The notes under the pieces were generated by a model, which did no database searches, was not told the DNA's origin, and worked only from the letters and a program-made list of their open reading frames with translations. Shown here in pieces: positions 46,398 to 56,031 of a stretch of DNA of 64,000 nt (its first letter is position 1; each line of letters opens with the position of its first letter). A program made the translations under genes and the position numbers. Source of the DNA: Streptomyces lavendofoliae (GTDB lineage: Bacteria; Actinomycetota; Actinomycetes; Streptomycetales; Streptomycetaceae); assembly GCF_014649735.1 (NCBI RefSeq), contig NZ_BMTP01000001.1, positions 372,001 through 436,000 on the forward strand, written 5' to 3'.

Positions 46398-47034
46398 CGG
46401 CGTATCCGGAGCGGCGGGCCAGAGCCCGGGGATGTCAACTGTGAGTGAGCGTCGGGGGGTTGGGAGGGGCCGGTGAGAGTGGTGGGCGCGACGTGAAGCA
46501 TGTGGGCGCATGCGGTGGTGGTGTCGCGTCCGGGAGCCTCCGGTGTGGGTGCTTTGTCGCGATCAGCCCGGATTGGTGCGGGGCGGGCGGGGCCGGTCGG
46601 CTCGCCTCGACGGGTGCCGCCGCTCCACCTCGATGGGGGTCGCTCCGGGCTCCGTACGGCTCGCCGCCGGGGGCTCACGCACGGCCGGACGCGGGGGAGG
46701 GGCCGGTTCGTGCCGCGCCCCCGCGGATGCGGCCGGCGGTGGGTGCGTTCCTGGGGTGGCGACGGACAGCGACGGAGCCGGCGACCTCGGCGCCGGGCCC
46801 GTCCCGGTCCCTCGGCCTGCGGAAACCCCTCCGGCCGCGCGCCGGGCACCCCCTGGTGGGCGGCGGTCGCGGGCCTCCTGGAGCGTGCGCCCCGGGGGCG
46901 CCGGGGCGGGGCGAGGTAAGGGGCGCAGGGTGGGTGCGGGCCTGTTTCCGAGGGCGTTTCACTGCCGGTCGGGGGCAGGTCGCGTGCCGGGGCGGCGCGG
47001 AGGGGGTGTCCAAGGGGTGGACACTTTCCGGCGG

Positions 47035-47097
47035 CCCGGAGGGGGTTGCCGAGCGCCCGGAGGGGGTGCGCGGACGCCCGGAGGGGGATGCCGGGTC
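47035..47097. repeat. Three degenerate copies of a 21-bp unit
   Basis: CCCGGAGGGGG recurs at 47035, 47056 and 47077, an exact 21-bp period, with variable bases between the cores. Confidence 0.8.
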
Positions 47098-47402
47098 GCT
47101 GCCGGATGTCCCGTCGAGCACAGGGAAAGGGGCGCTGGTGCGCCTCAGGTGTTACGCCTCGATGCCCCGGCAGGGGGGTCGGCGGGGGCGGGGCCGACCG
47201 GGATCGCGGGCCGGCCGGGATCGCGGGCCGGCCGGGCGGAGGTCGTGGAGCGTGAGACGGCCGGGCGGAGGTCGCGGGGCGGGGCGTGGTCGGGTGGGTG
47301 GCGGCGGGCCGGCCGGGGTGTCATGCCGCCGGCCGGCGGCCGCTCACCGGTGGGTCGCCGGGACCGGCCCGGGCGACGCCGGACGGCCCTGATCGTCCCG
47401 GG

Positions 47403-47909
47403 TCAGCTCGTGGTGCCGGGGGCCGTCGCTCCGGGGACCGCGTCCGCGTCCTTGGGGGAGACGTCGCGCAGCAGGCAGGTCAGGCGGGCCGTGCAGACCC
47501 GCTTGTCCTGCTCGTCGGTGATGACGATCTCGTACGTGGCGGTGGAGCGCCCGCGGTGGACCGGGGTGGCCACGCCGGTCACCAGGCCGCTGCGGACCCC
47601 GCGGTGGTGCGTGCAGTTCAGGTCGACCCCCACGGCGATCTTGGAGACGCCGCCGTGGAGCATGGAGCCGACCGAGCCGAGGGTCTCGGCCAGCACGGCG
47701 GAGGCGCCGCCGTGCAGCAGCCCGTAGGGCTGGGTGTTGCCCTCGACCGGCATGGTGCCCACGACCCGCTCGGCGGACGCCTCGACGATCTGGACGCCCA
47801 TGCGGTTGCCGAGGTGCCCGGCGGAGAAGAGGGCGGGCAGGTCCACACCGAGCGAGGCGTACTCGTCGATGACCTCTTGCGGGAACTTCACCTGTGTCTG
47901 CTCGCCCAT
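47403..47909 (-). CDS. PaaI-type hotdog-fold thioesterase
   Basis: 168 aa acyl-CoA thioesterase. Hotdog signature: PYGLLHGGASAVLAETLGSVGSM, with the catalytic acidic residue in the LAETLGS helix, and GVDLNCTHHRGVRSG. Hydrolyses acyl- or aryl-CoA in the cytoplasm. It starts 63 bases downstream of the oxidoreductase stop, on the same strand, with a palindrome between them that may be its operator. Confidence 0.9.
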   Translation of the reverse strand: MGEQTQVKFPQEVIDEYASLGVDLPALFSAGHLGNRMGVQIVEASAERVVGTMPVEGNTQPYGLLHGGASAVLAETLGSVGSMLHGGVSKIAVGVDLNCTHHRGVRSGLVTGVATPVHRGRSTATYEIVITDEQDKRVCTARLTCLLRDVSPKDADAVPGATAPGTTS

Positions 47910-47956
47910 GGGGCCCGGCTCCGATCGTCGTACCGTCGTGTCCCTGCACTGCCGTA

Positions 47957-47980
47957 CTGCCTAAGCAAACGCTCAGGCAG
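47957..47980 (-). promoter_or_regulatory. Palindrome upstream of the thioesterase gene
   Basis: CTGCCTAAGC AAAC GCTCAGGCAG: 10-base arms, nine exact pairs plus one G-T. It covers the stop codon of the oxidoreductase gene and lies about 50-70 bases before the thioesterase ATG. The core AAGCAAACGCT resembles operators of TetR-family acyl-CoA-metabolism regulators, but it may simply be a terminator. Confidence 0.45.
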
Positions 47981-50255
47981 AGGGCGATTGTTCCAGACGC
48001 ACCACGACGGACTTGCTGGCGGGGGTGTTGCTGACGTCGGCGGTCGAGTCCAGCGGCACCAGGACGTTGGTCTCCGGGTAGTAGGCGGCCGCGCAGCCGC
48101 GCGCGGTCGGGTAGTGGACGACGCGGAAGCCGGGCGCGCGGCGCTCGGTGCCGTCCTTCCACTCGCTGACGAGGTCGGTGTACGCGCCGTCGGCGAAGCC
48201 GAGCTCCCGGGCGTCCTCGGGGTGGACCAGGACGACCCGGCGGCCTCCCCTGATGCCCCGGTAACGGTCGTCCAGCCCGTAGATCGTGGTGTTGTACTGG
48301 TCGTGCGACCGCAGCGTCTGCAGCAGCAGCCGGCCGTCGGGGACCTCGGGGTACTCGACCGGCGCGGCGGTGAAGTTCGCCTTCCCGGTCTTCGTGGGGA
48401 AGCGCCGCTCGTCGCGGGGGGCGTGCGGCAGGGCGAAGCCGCCGGGGTTCGCCGCCAGCCTGGCGTTGAAGTCCTCGAACCCGGGCACCACGCGCGCGAT
48501 GCGGTCGCGGATCGTGGCGTAGTCCCTCTCGAACTCCTCCCACGGCGTGGCGGACGCCCCGCCCAGCACGGCCCGCGCCATGCGGGCCACGATCGCCGGT
48601 TCGGACAGCAGGTGCGGGCTCGCCGGCGGCAGGTTGCCCCGGGAGGCGTGGACCAGGCCCATCGAGTCCTCGACGGTCACGAACTGCTTGCCGCTCTCAG
48701 TTACGTCCTTGTCGGTGCGGCCCAGCGTGGGCAGGATCAGCGCACGCCTGCCGGTGACCGCGTGCGAGCGGTTCAGCTTGGTCGACACGTGCACGGTGAG
48801 CCGGGCGCGCCGCACGGCGGCCTCGGTGACCTCGGTGTCGGGTGTCGCGCCGACGAAGTTGCCGCCCATGGCGAAGAAGACCTTCGCCTTCCCGTCGCGC
48901 AGCGCCTGGATGGCGCGGACGACGTCGAGGCCGTGGTGCCGGGGCGAGACGATGCGGAACTCCTTGTCGAGGGCGTCCAGGAAACCGGCCGAGGGGCGCT
49001 CGAAGATCCCCATGGTGCGGTCGCCCTGCACGTTGGAGTGGCCGCGCACCGGGCACACCCCGGAGCCGGGGCGGCCGATGTCGCCCCGCAGCAGGAGGAA
49101 GTTGACGACCTCGCGGATGGTGGCCACGGAGTGCTTGTGCTGGGTGAGTCCCATGGCCCAGCAGACGATGGTGCGCCGCGAGCCGAGCACCATGCGCAGG
49201 GCACTCTCGATCTCGTCGCGCCGCAGACCGGTGGCCGCGAGGGTCTCGTCCCAGTCGGCCGCCCGCGCGGCGGCGGCGAACTCCTCGAACCCGTGCGTGT
49301 GCTCACGGACGAAGTCCTCGTCGACCGCGCCCTCGGTCTCCAGGATCAACTTGTTGAGCAGCCGGAACAGGGCCTGGTCGCCCCCGATGCGGATCTGGAG
49401 GAACAGGTCGGTGAGGGCGGCGCCCCTGATCATGCCCTGTGGGGTCTGCGGGTTCCTGAACCGCTCCAGGCCGGCCTCGGGCAGCGGGTTCACCGAGATG
49501 ATCCGCGCGCCCGACGCCTTGGCCTTCTCCAGGGCGGACAGCATCCTCGGGTGGTTCGTGCCCGGGTTCTGCCCCGCCACGACGATCAGGTCGGCCCGGT
49601 GCAGGTCGTCCAGGGAGACGCTGCCCTTGCCGATGCCGATGGTCTCCGTGAGCGCCGAGCCGGACGACTCGTGGCACATGTTGGAGCAGTCCGGCAGGTT
49701 GTTGGTGCCGAACTCGCGGGCGAAGAGCTGGAGCAGGAAGGCGGCCTCGTTGCTGGTGCGGCCGGAGGTGTAGAAGACGGCCTCGTCGGGGGAGGCGAGC
49801 GCCGTCAGCTCCTCCGCGATGATCTCGAAGGCGCGCTCCCAGCTCACCGGCTCGTACCGGTCGGCGCCCTCCGCGGCGTACACGGGCTGGGTGATGCGGC
49901 CCTGCTGGCCCAGCCAGTAGCCGCTGCGGGTGGCGAGGTCCGCGATCGGGTGGGCGGCGAGGAACTCCGGCGTGACGCGGCGCAGCGTCGCCTCCTCGGC
50001 GACGGCCTTCGCCCCGTTCTCGCAGAACTCCGCGACGTGCCGCTTGTCGCCCTCCGGCCAGGCGCAGCCGGGGCAGTCGAAGCCGTCCTTCTGGTTGACC
50101 TTGAGCAGGGTGCGCGCGGTACGGCTCACGCCCATCTGCCGCCGGGACATCCTGAGGGCGTGCCCCACGGCCGGGAGGCCGGCGGCGGCGTGCTGCGGCG
50201 GCGTGACCTGCGGCGCGTCCTGGACCGGGTCACCTGCGGGCGGCTTGCTGGCCAT
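47973..50255 (-). CDS. Molybdopterin oxidoreductase, FdhF/YdeP family
   Basis: 760 aa catalytic subunit of the formate-dehydrogenase-like FdhF/YdeP group. The N-terminus has cysteines DCPGCAWPEG and FCENGAKAV rather than the regular four-cysteine 4Fe-4S set. The probable Mo ligand is the Cys in SNMCHESSG, next to the His that is also conserved in formate dehydrogenase. Further motifs: GQNPGTNHPRML, GDIGRPGSGVCPVRGHSNVQGDR, FAMGGNF; the C-terminal domain binds the pterin (RSHDQYNTTIYG). No partner Fe-S or membrane subunit lies nearby. Substrate unknown; formate is a guess. RBS GGGAGAGCGCG; divergent from polA. Confidence 0.9.
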   Translation of the reverse strand: MASKPPAGDPVQDAPQVTPPQHAAAGLPAVGHALRMSRRQMGVSRTARTLLKVNQKDGFDCPGCAWPEGDKRHVAEFCENGAKAVAEEATLRRVTPEFLAAHPIADLATRSGYWLGQQGRITQPVYAAEGADRYEPVSWERAFEIIAEELTALASPDEAVFYTSGRTSNEAAFLLQLFAREFGTNNLPDCSNMCHESSGSALTETIGIGKGSVSLDDLHRADLIVVAGQNPGTNHPRMLSALEKAKASGARIISVNPLPEAGLERFRNPQTPQGMIRGAALTDLFLQIRIGGDQALFRLLNKLILETEGAVDEDFVREHTHGFEEFAAAARAADWDETLAATGLRRDEIESALRMVLGSRRTIVCWAMGLTQHKHSVATIREVVNFLLLRGDIGRPGSGVCPVRGHSNVQGDRTMGIFERPSAGFLDALDKEFRIVSPRHHGLDVVRAIQALRDGKAKVFFAMGGNFVGATPDTEVTEAAVRRARLTVHVSTKLNRSHAVTGRRALILPTLGRTDKDVTESGKQFVTVEDSMGLVHASRGNLPPASPHLLSEPAIVARMARAVLGGASATPWEEFERDYATIRDRIARVVPGFEDFNARLAANPGGFALPHAPRDERRFPTKTGKANFTAAPVEYPEVPDGRLLLQTLRSHDQYNTTIYGLDDRYRGIRGGRRVVLVHPEDARELGFADGAYTDLVSEWKDGTERRAPGFRVVHYPTARGCAAAYYPETNVLVPLDSTADVSNTPASKSVVVRLEQSPSA

Positions 50256-50395
50256 CGCGCTCTCCCTTGAGCGGTCGTGTCCGTGGGACGTTCCTCGGTG
50301 TACGTCTGTACATCCGTACGTCTCCGATCCTGTCACGCGGCACCGACAGCGGCGGACTCAAGGCTCGCTCGGTCGGGATTGTCAGTGGTCCGTGG

Positions 50396-50401
50396 CAGGA
50401 T
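50396..50401 (+). promoter_or_regulatory. -10 element of a leaderless promoter (polA)
   Basis: CAGGAT seven bases before the GTG at 50409, no RBS between. Same layout as the other leaderless genes, though the first base of the hexamer is C. Confidence 0.4.
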
Positions 50402-50408
50402 CGTCCCC

Positions 50409-53117
50409 GTGGTAGAGACAGCATCGAAGAAGACCGACGACAACCGTCCGCGCCTGCTCCTCATGGACGGGCACTCCCTGGCGTACCGGGCGTTCTTCGC
50501 GCTGCCCGCGGAGAACTTCACCACCGCGAGCGGCCAGACGACCAACGCCATCTACGGCTTCGCGTCGATGCTGGCGAACACGCTGCGCGACGAGTCGCCC
50601 ACACACTTCGCGGTGGCGTTCGACGTGTCGCGCAAGACCTGGCGCTCGGCCGACTTCCCCGAGTACAAGGCGAACCGCTCCAAGACCCCGGACGAGTTCA
50701 AGGGGCAGGTGGAGCTGATCGGCGAGCTGCTCGACACCATGAACGCGGACCGGTTCGCGGTCGAGGGCTTCGAGGCCGACGACATCATCGCCACCCTGGC
50801 CACCCAGGCGGAGGCGGCGGGCTTCGAGGTGCTGATCGTCACCGGTGACCGTGACTCGTTCCAGCTGGTCTCCGACCACATCACCGTGCTGTACCCCACC
50901 AAGGGCGTCTCGGAGCTGACCCGCTTCACCCCGGAGAAGGTCCAGGAGAAGTACGGACTGACCCCCGCCCAGTACCCGGACTTCGCCGCTCTGCGCGGCG
51001 ACCCGTCGGACAACCTGCCGGGCATCCCCGGTGTCGGTGAGAAGACCGCCACGAAGTGGATCAACCAGTTCGGGTCGTTCGCGGAGCTGGTCGAGCGGGC
51101 CGACGAGGTCAAGGGCAAGGTCGGCCAGGCGCTGCGCGACCACCTGGAGTCGGTCAAGCTCAACCGCCACCTCACGGAGCTGGTCCGTGACGTGGAGCTG
51201 CCCAAGGCCGTCGCGGACCTGGAGCGCAGGCCGTACGACAGGACGGCGCTGAAGGGCTTCCTGGAGATCCTGGAGATCCGCAACCCCAGCCTGCGGGAGC
51301 GTCTGCTCGCGGTCGACCCGGGCGCCGAGGAGGAGGAGGCCCCTGCCCCCGCCGCCGGCGTCGAGCTGGACGGCTCGGTGCTGGGCGCCGGTGAGGTGGC
51401 ACCCTGGCTGGAGGAGCACGGCCGGCAGCCGCTCGGCGTGGCCACCGTCGCCACCTGGGCGCTGGGCGTGGGCAATGTCGGCGAGGTCGCGCTGGCGGCC
51501 GCCGACGGCAAGGCGGCCTGGTTCGACACCACCCAGCTCGACGAGGCCGACGAGAAGGCCTTCGCCGGCTGGCTCGCCGACCCCGGCCGGCCGAAGATCG
51601 TGCACAACGCCAAGGACGCGCTGCGGGTCTTCCCCGAGCACGGCTGGCACATCGAGGGCATCACCATGGACACCGCCCTCGCCGCCTACCTGGTCAAGCC
51701 GGGCCGCCGGTCCTTCGCGCTGGACGCCCTGTCCGTCGAGTACCTGCACCGCGAGCTGGCGCCCGCCGCGGCCGACGGGCAGCTCGCCTTCGGCACCGAC
51801 GAGCAGGCCGAGGCCGACGCCCTGATGGCGCAGGCCCGCGCGGTCCTCGACCTGGGTGAGGCGTTCGGCGAGAAGCTGACGGAGGTCGGCGCCACCGAGC
51901 TGCTGCACGAGGTGGAGCTGCCGACCTCGCTGCTGCTCGCCCGGATGGAGCGGCACGGCATCTCCGCCGACCGCGCCCACCTGGAGGCGATGGAGCAGCA
52001 GTTCGCGGGCGCGGTGCAGCAGGCGGTGAAGGAGGCGCACGCCTCCGTCGGGCACGAGTTCAACCTCGGCTCGCCCAAGCAGCTCCAGGAGGTCCTCTTC
52101 GGTGAGCTGAACCTGCCGAAGACGAAGAAGACGAAGACCGGTTACACCACGGACGCCGACGCCCTGGCCTGGCTGGCGGGCCAGACGGAGCACGAGCTGC
52201 CGGTCATCATGCTGCGCCACCGCGAGCAGGCCCGGCTGCGCTCCACGGTCGAGGGCCTGATCAAGACGATCGCGGCGGACGGCCGCATCCACACCACGTT
52301 CAGCCAGACGGTCGCGGCCACCGGCCGCCTGTCCTCCACCGATCCCAACCTGCAGAACGTGCCGGTCCGCACCGACGAGGGCCGCGCGATCCGGCACGGC
52401 TTCGTCGTCGGCGAGGGCTTCGAGTCGCTGATGACGGCCGACTACAGCCAGATCGAGCTGCGGGTCATGGCCCACCTCTCCGAGGACGCGGGCCTGATCG
52501 AGGCGTTCACCTCCGGCGAGGACCTCCACACCACCGTCGCCTCCCAGGTGTTCTCGGTGGAGCGGTCCGCCGTCGACGCCGAGATGCGCCGCAAGATCAA
52601 GGCCATGTCGTACGGCCTGGCGTACGGCCTGTCCGCCTTCGGGCTCTCCCAGCAGCTGAACATCGAGGCCGGCGAGGCACGTGCCCTGATGGACACCTAC
52701 TTCGAGCGGTTCGGCGGCGTGCGCGACTACCTGCGCCGGGTCGTCGACGAAGCGCGTGCCACCGGGTACACGGAGACCATGCTCGGCCGCCGCCGGTACC
52801 TGCCGGACCTGAACAGCGACAACCGCCAGCGCCGTGAGTCGGCCGAGCGGATGGCGCTCAACGCCCCGATCCAGGGCACCGCCGCCGACATCGTGAAGGT
52901 CGCCATGCTCAACGTCGACCGGGCGCTGAGGGAGGCGGGCCTGAACACCCGGATGCTGCTCCAGGTCCACGACGAAATCGTGCTGGAGGTCGCCCCGGGC
53001 GAGCGCGAGCGCGTCGAGGAGCTCGTCCGGCACGAGATGTCCACCGCGGTCGAACTGCGCGCCCCGCTGGACGTCTCGGTGGGCGTGGGCCCGGACTGGG
53101 ACTCGGCGGCGCACTGA
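50409..53117 (+). CDS. polA: DNA polymerase I
   Basis: 902 aa. Replication gap filling, Okazaki-primer removal and repair. N-terminal 5'-3' exonuclease/flap domain (LLLMDGHSLAYRAFFALP, GFEADDIIATLA, TGDRDSFQLV, GIPGVGEKTA), then a 3'-5' exonuclease-like domain without the full DEDD set, as in other actinobacteria, then the polymerase domain: motif A MTADYSQIELRVMAHLS, motif B RRKIKAMSYGLAYGLSAFGL, motif C LQVHDEIVLE. The GTG at 50409 was chosen because the protein's conserved start (RPRLLLMDGHS) follows at once and a -10-like element precedes. Confidence 0.97.
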   Translation: MVETASKKTDDNRPRLLLMDGHSLAYRAFFALPAENFTTASGQTTNAIYGFASMLANTLRDESPTHFAVAFDVSRKTWRSADFPEYKANRSKTPDEFKGQVELIGELLDTMNADRFAVEGFEADDIIATLATQAEAAGFEVLIVTGDRDSFQLVSDHITVLYPTKGVSELTRFTPEKVQEKYGLTPAQYPDFAALRGDPSDNLPGIPGVGEKTATKWINQFGSFAELVERADEVKGKVGQALRDHLESVKLNRHLTELVRDVELPKAVADLERRPYDRTALKGFLEILEIRNPSLRERLLAVDPGAEEEEAPAPAAGVELDGSVLGAGEVAPWLEEHGRQPLGVATVATWALGVGNVGEVALAAADGKAAWFDTTQLDEADEKAFAGWLADPGRPKIVHNAKDALRVFPEHGWHIEGITMDTALAAYLVKPGRRSFALDALSVEYLHRELAPAAADGQLAFGTDEQAEADALMAQARAVLDLGEAFGEKLTEVGATELLHEVELPTSLLLARMERHGISADRAHLEAMEQQFAGAVQQAVKEAHASVGHEFNLGSPKQLQEVLFGELNLPKTKKTKTGYTTDADALAWLAGQTEHELPVIMLRHREQARLRSTVEGLIKTIAADGRIHTTFSQTVAATGRLSSTDPNLQNVPVRTDEGRAIRHGFVVGEGFESLMTADYSQIELRVMAHLSEDAGLIEAFTSGEDLHTTVASQVFSVERSAVDAEMRRKIKAMSYGLAYGLSAFGLSQQLNIEAGEARALMDTYFERFGGVRDYLRRVVDEARATGYTETMLGRRRYLPDLNSDNRQRRESAERMALNAPIQGTAADIVKVAMLNVDRALREAGLNTRMLLQVHDEIVLEVAPGERERVEELVRHEMSTAVELRAPLDVSVGVGPDWDSAAH

Positions 53118-53125
53118 CGCGACGC

Positions 53126-53171
53126 CCGCCGCCCCGGACCTCCGCGCCGACGCGGAGGTCCGGGGCGGCGG
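53126..53171. terminator. 21-bp perfect hairpin between polA and DUF4184 gene
   Basis: Arms 53126-53146 and 53151-53171 are fully complementary around CCGA. Nine bases after the polA stop; convergent genes share it. Confidence 0.9.
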
Positions 53172-53180
53172 ACCGGCTCC

Positions 53181-53990
53181 TCAGCGGCCGGACCGCAGCC
53201 GCATGCCCGCGCCGTACAGCAGCAGCCCCGCCGCCAGCCCCGCCCCGGCACCGAAACACGCGGTCGGGATGATGTCCAGCGGCGTGTCGACCCGGCCCCA
53301 GTACGCGTACCACCGCACGCACCGGTGCACGACCCCCGCCGCCACGCACGTCCCGAGCAGACCGGCGGCCAGCCACCGCCCCCGCCTGTCCAGTACCGGC
53401 ACCGACGCCGGAGCCGGCCCCGACGCCTCCGGCGGAACCCCCCGCAGCGCGGCGCCCGTGAACCACACCAGCACCACCAGCGCGACGGCGGAACCGCCGT
53501 ACTGCGCGTACAGATACAGAGGGAATCCCGCCACCACCGTCCCGAGCGCCGGGAACACCTGCGTGCCCCACCGGCCGGCGTGGGTGAACAGGTCCCACAC
53601 CACGTGCGTCGTCGCCCCGACGACGGCCGAGACGTAGAACCGGGCCGCCAGGGACGCCGGGTTCCGCCCCCGCCAGTTCTCCCCCCGCACCAGCGTGTGC
53701 ACCCGCCCCTGCCACCGCCCCGGCGCCAGTGCCAGCAGCGGCTCACGGACCATCAGCCACACCGCCACCAGTGCGGCGGCGATCGCGACGTCGACGGTCA
53801 GGATCCCCGGCAGGCTGTGCGTGACGTCCCCGAAGAGCATCGCCCCGGGCAGCGCGGTGTCCGCGAAATACGTCATATCGGGCGAAAAGGATCCCATCAC
53901 CAGCGCCGAGGCGACGAACGGCCCCCGCGCGGTGCCCGATCTCCGTATGCCGGGCAGTACCGCCGCGGCGTGGCTGAGCGTGAATGGCAT
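53181..53990 (-). CDS. DUF4184 integral membrane protein
   Basis: 269 aa membrane protein, six or seven TMs. The N-terminus MPFTLSHAAAVLPGIR, then GSFSPDMTYF, DVTHSLPGIL and THVVWDLFTHAGRWG, is the DUF4184 pattern, with conserved His and Asp residues near the membrane (SH, SPD, TH, WD.FTH) that could bind metal. These echo membrane-bound metal hydrolases (YdjM-like), but activity is not known. It is divergent from the transglycosylase gene with about 200 bases between. Confidence 0.85.
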   Translation of the reverse strand: MPFTLSHAAAVLPGIRRSGTARGPFVASALVMGSFSPDMTYFADTALPGAMLFGDVTHSLPGILTVDVAIAAALVAVWLMVREPLLALAPGRWQGRVHTLVRGENWRGRNPASLAARFYVSAVVGATTHVVWDLFTHAGRWGTQVFPALGTVVAGFPLYLYAQYGGSAVALVVLVWFTGAALRGVPPEASGPAPASVPVLDRRGRWLAAGLLGTCVAAGVVHRCVRWYAYWGRVDTPLDIIPTACFGAGAGLAAGLLLYGAGMRLRSGR

Positions 53991-54196
53991 GGCTGTGTGC
54001 CCCCGAATGCGTACCGCCGATCAATGGCGCCCAGTATGCGCGACGTTCGCACACCGGATTCCGGACGACCCGGAGGTGACGAATACGTGAAAACCGGTCA
54101 GGTGGCGGTGTGCAGGATCGGCGAGTTGACGTAGGGTCGCCTGAGTCACCGCGCTGGGGAGCGCGAAGGGCCGGCCAACGGGGAGGGACCAGACGA

Positions 54197-55951
54197 ATGG
54201 CAGCGCGTATCGGCCGTCGGCTGCGCAAGGGAGCCACCAGCACGGCGGTGGCCGCTGTGGCGGTCGCGGCACTGTCCGCCTCGCAGGGACCGGGGGTGAC
54301 GGCCGCCGTCGCGGGCGGCGGGACCGACCAGCCGCTCACGGACGCGACACCGCCCTCGCCCGACGGGTCGGCGACCGGCAATTCCCCGTACTACACCGAT
54401 CTGCCGCCCCTCAACACCCCCGCGCCGCCCGGCGGTTCCACCCAGCCGCCCGTCACGGGCCCCGCGGAGGCGGGCATCCCCGCGACCGTGCTCGCCGCCT
54501 ACAAGCAGGCCGAGCAGCACCTGAAGGCCGGCGACCCGGGGTGCAACCTCCCCTGGCAGCTCCTCGCCGGCATCGGCAAGGTCGAGTCCGGACAGGCGCG
54601 CGGTGGCCGTGTTTCCGCCGACGGCACCACCCTCACGCCGATCCTCGGCCCCGTCCTCAACGGTGTCGGTTTCGCGAACATCTCCGACACCGACGACGGC
54701 GCCTACGACGGCGACTCCACGCACGACCGCGCCGTCGGCCCGATGCAGTTCATCCCCTCCACGTGGGCGACCTGGGGGCAGGACGCCAATGGTGACGGCC
54801 GCAAGGACCCGAACAACATCTACGACGCCGCCAGGGCCGCCGGCATGTACCTGTGCGCGAACGACCGGGACCTCGCCGTCAAGGCCGACCTGGACAAGGC
54901 GATCCTCAGCTACAACCGTTCCACGGAGTACCTCCGCACGGTGCTGACCTGGTTCGAGTACTACCGGAACAACAGCCACCAGGTGCCGGACGGCACGGGT
55001 GTCCTGCCGGTCGACCTCAGCGACACCGGCGTCGATCCGAGCCCCCTCCCGACGCCGGCTCCCAGCCCGTCGCTCACGCCCCGGCCCGTCACGCCCGCCC
55101 CCTCGCCCTCACCGGGCTCCGGTGGTGGCACGACGACGCCCAAGCCGGCCAAGCCGGGTACCCCGGCCCCCAAGCCGCCGACGCCGACGCCGTCCCCCAC
55201 GCCCAAGCCGACCCAGCCGCCCACGCCCACGCCCACGCCCACGCCCCCGCCGACGCCTTCGCCTTCGCCGTCCGCGGCCGTCGCACGGCTCAAGGACGCC
55301 GGTACCGGACCGCTGACCGCGACCGCCGGCAGCCTGTTCACGGAGCGTCCCGCCGTCAAGGCGCTGAACCTGGCGGGCCGGCCGGTGGCCGGGGTCGGGG
55401 TGCGGTTCGCGATCGTCTCGGACACCGACTCCCGCTTCCCGGGCGGCGCCACCACCGTCACCGTCCTCACGGGCGCCGACGGCACCGCCACCGCGCCCGC
55501 GCTCCGGGCGGGCGAGCGGACCGGGACGTTCACCGTCCGGGCCACCGTGGCCGGCCGGACCCTCACCCCCGTCGAGTACGGCGCGACCGTCACCGCCCGC
55601 CAGGCCGACGCCCTGGCCAGGACGGACGACAAGGAGCTGACGGCCGCGCCCGAGGCGGAGTTCGCGAACCAGGTCCAGGTGAAGGCGACGTACAAGGGGA
55701 CCGCCGCCCCCGGTGTCGCCCTGACCGCCACCATGGTCAAGGCGGCCGGCGACGCGACCGCCAACGACCAGGGGCCCTTCTTCAAGGACGCGCAGGGCAA
55801 CCCGGTCCGCACCCTGGAGGGCCTGACGACCGACGCGGACGGCCTGCTGACGCTCCCGAAGATCCACGCGGACGCCCAGGCCGGCACATACCTGCTCCGC
55901 CTGACCACCACCGGCGGCGCGACCCTCACCGTCGAGCTCAAGGTCGCCTGA
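54197..55951 (+). CDS. Secreted lytic transglycosylase with Pro/Thr linker and Ig-like tail
   Basis: 584 aa exported cell-wall enzyme. Signal peptide ([25 protein letters not shown]). The lytic transglycosylase domain (about 120-300) has [21 protein letters not shown], where the Glu in KVESG is the catalytic residue, and [18 protein letters not shown] and [12 protein letters not shown] Pro/Thr/Ser-rich linker (about 310-385, TPTPTPTP) leads to two beta-sandwich repeats (about 390-490 and 500-584, each with AGVGVRFAI / APGVALTAT and GT-x-TV/LR strands). It cleaves peptidoglycan between MurNAc and GlcNAc. RBS GGGGAGGG. The tail is not a known wall-anchoring domain. Confidence 0.9.
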   Translation: MAARIGRRLRKGATSTAVAAVAVAALSASQGPGVTAAVAGGGTDQPLTDATPPSPDGSATGNSPYYTDLPPLNTPAPPGGSTQPPVTGPAEAGIPATVLAAYKQAEQHLKAGDPGCNLPWQLLAGIGKVESGQARGGRVSADGTTLTPILGPVLNGVGFANISDTDDGAYDGDSTHDRAVGPMQFIPSTWATWGQDANGDGRKDPNNIYDAARAAGMYLCANDRDLAVKADLDKAILSYNRSTEYLRTVLTWFEYYRNNSHQVPDGTGVLPVDLSDTGVDPSPLPTPAPSPSLTPRPVTPAPSPSPGSGGGTTTPKPAKPGTPAPKPPTPTPSPTPKPTQPPTPTPTPTPPPTPSPSPSAAVARLKDAGTGPLTATAGSLFTERPAVKALNLAGRPVAGVGVRFAIVSDTDSRFPGGATTVTVLTGADGTATAPALRAGERTGTFTVRATVAGRTLTPVEYGATVTARQADALARTDDKELTAAPEAEFANQVQVKATYKGTAAPGVALTATMVKAAGDATANDQGPFFKDAQGNPVRTLEGLTTDADGLLTLPKIHADAQAGTYLLRLTTTGGATLTVELKVA

Positions 55952-55978
55952 CCCGCCGGGCGCCACCCGCCCGTACGA

Positions 55979-56004
55979 CACCGCCCCGCTCCGGCGGGGC
56001 GGTG
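55979..56004. terminator. Terminator between transglycosylase and hrpB
   Basis: Perfect 11-bp stem CACCGCCCCGC and complement, 4-nt loop TCCG, 27 bases past the stop; shared by convergent genes. Confidence 0.8.
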
Positions 56005-56031
56005 CCAAGGACTGTCCCCGTCGCCGCGGAC

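Larger units (their letters stand above)
46385..47402. other. Gene-poor G-rich stretch with short tandem repeats
   Basis: About 1 kb with no supported gene. Frames open on the plus strand across it give Gly/Arg/Ala-rich strings with no domain and no RBS. It contains a TAACGT promoter element (46392-46397, minus strand), a 21-bp repeat (47035-47097) and a 17-bp repeat near 47199-47232. It could hold an undetected non-coding RNA or be decayed sequence. Confidence 0.5.

Noticed and set aside
46445..47727. Overlapping plus-strand frames encoding Gly/Arg-rich proteins
   Set aside because: No RBS, no recognisable domain, and the sequence is repeat-driven; codon composition does not look like the neighbouring real genes.
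54121..54196. c-di-AMP (ydaO-type) riboswitch upstream of the transglycosylase
   Set aside because: Such switches precede some Streptomyces wall hydrolases, but the leader is short and I could match only a small CGCGCT/AGCGCG hairpin, not the conserved core. A covariance search would decide.
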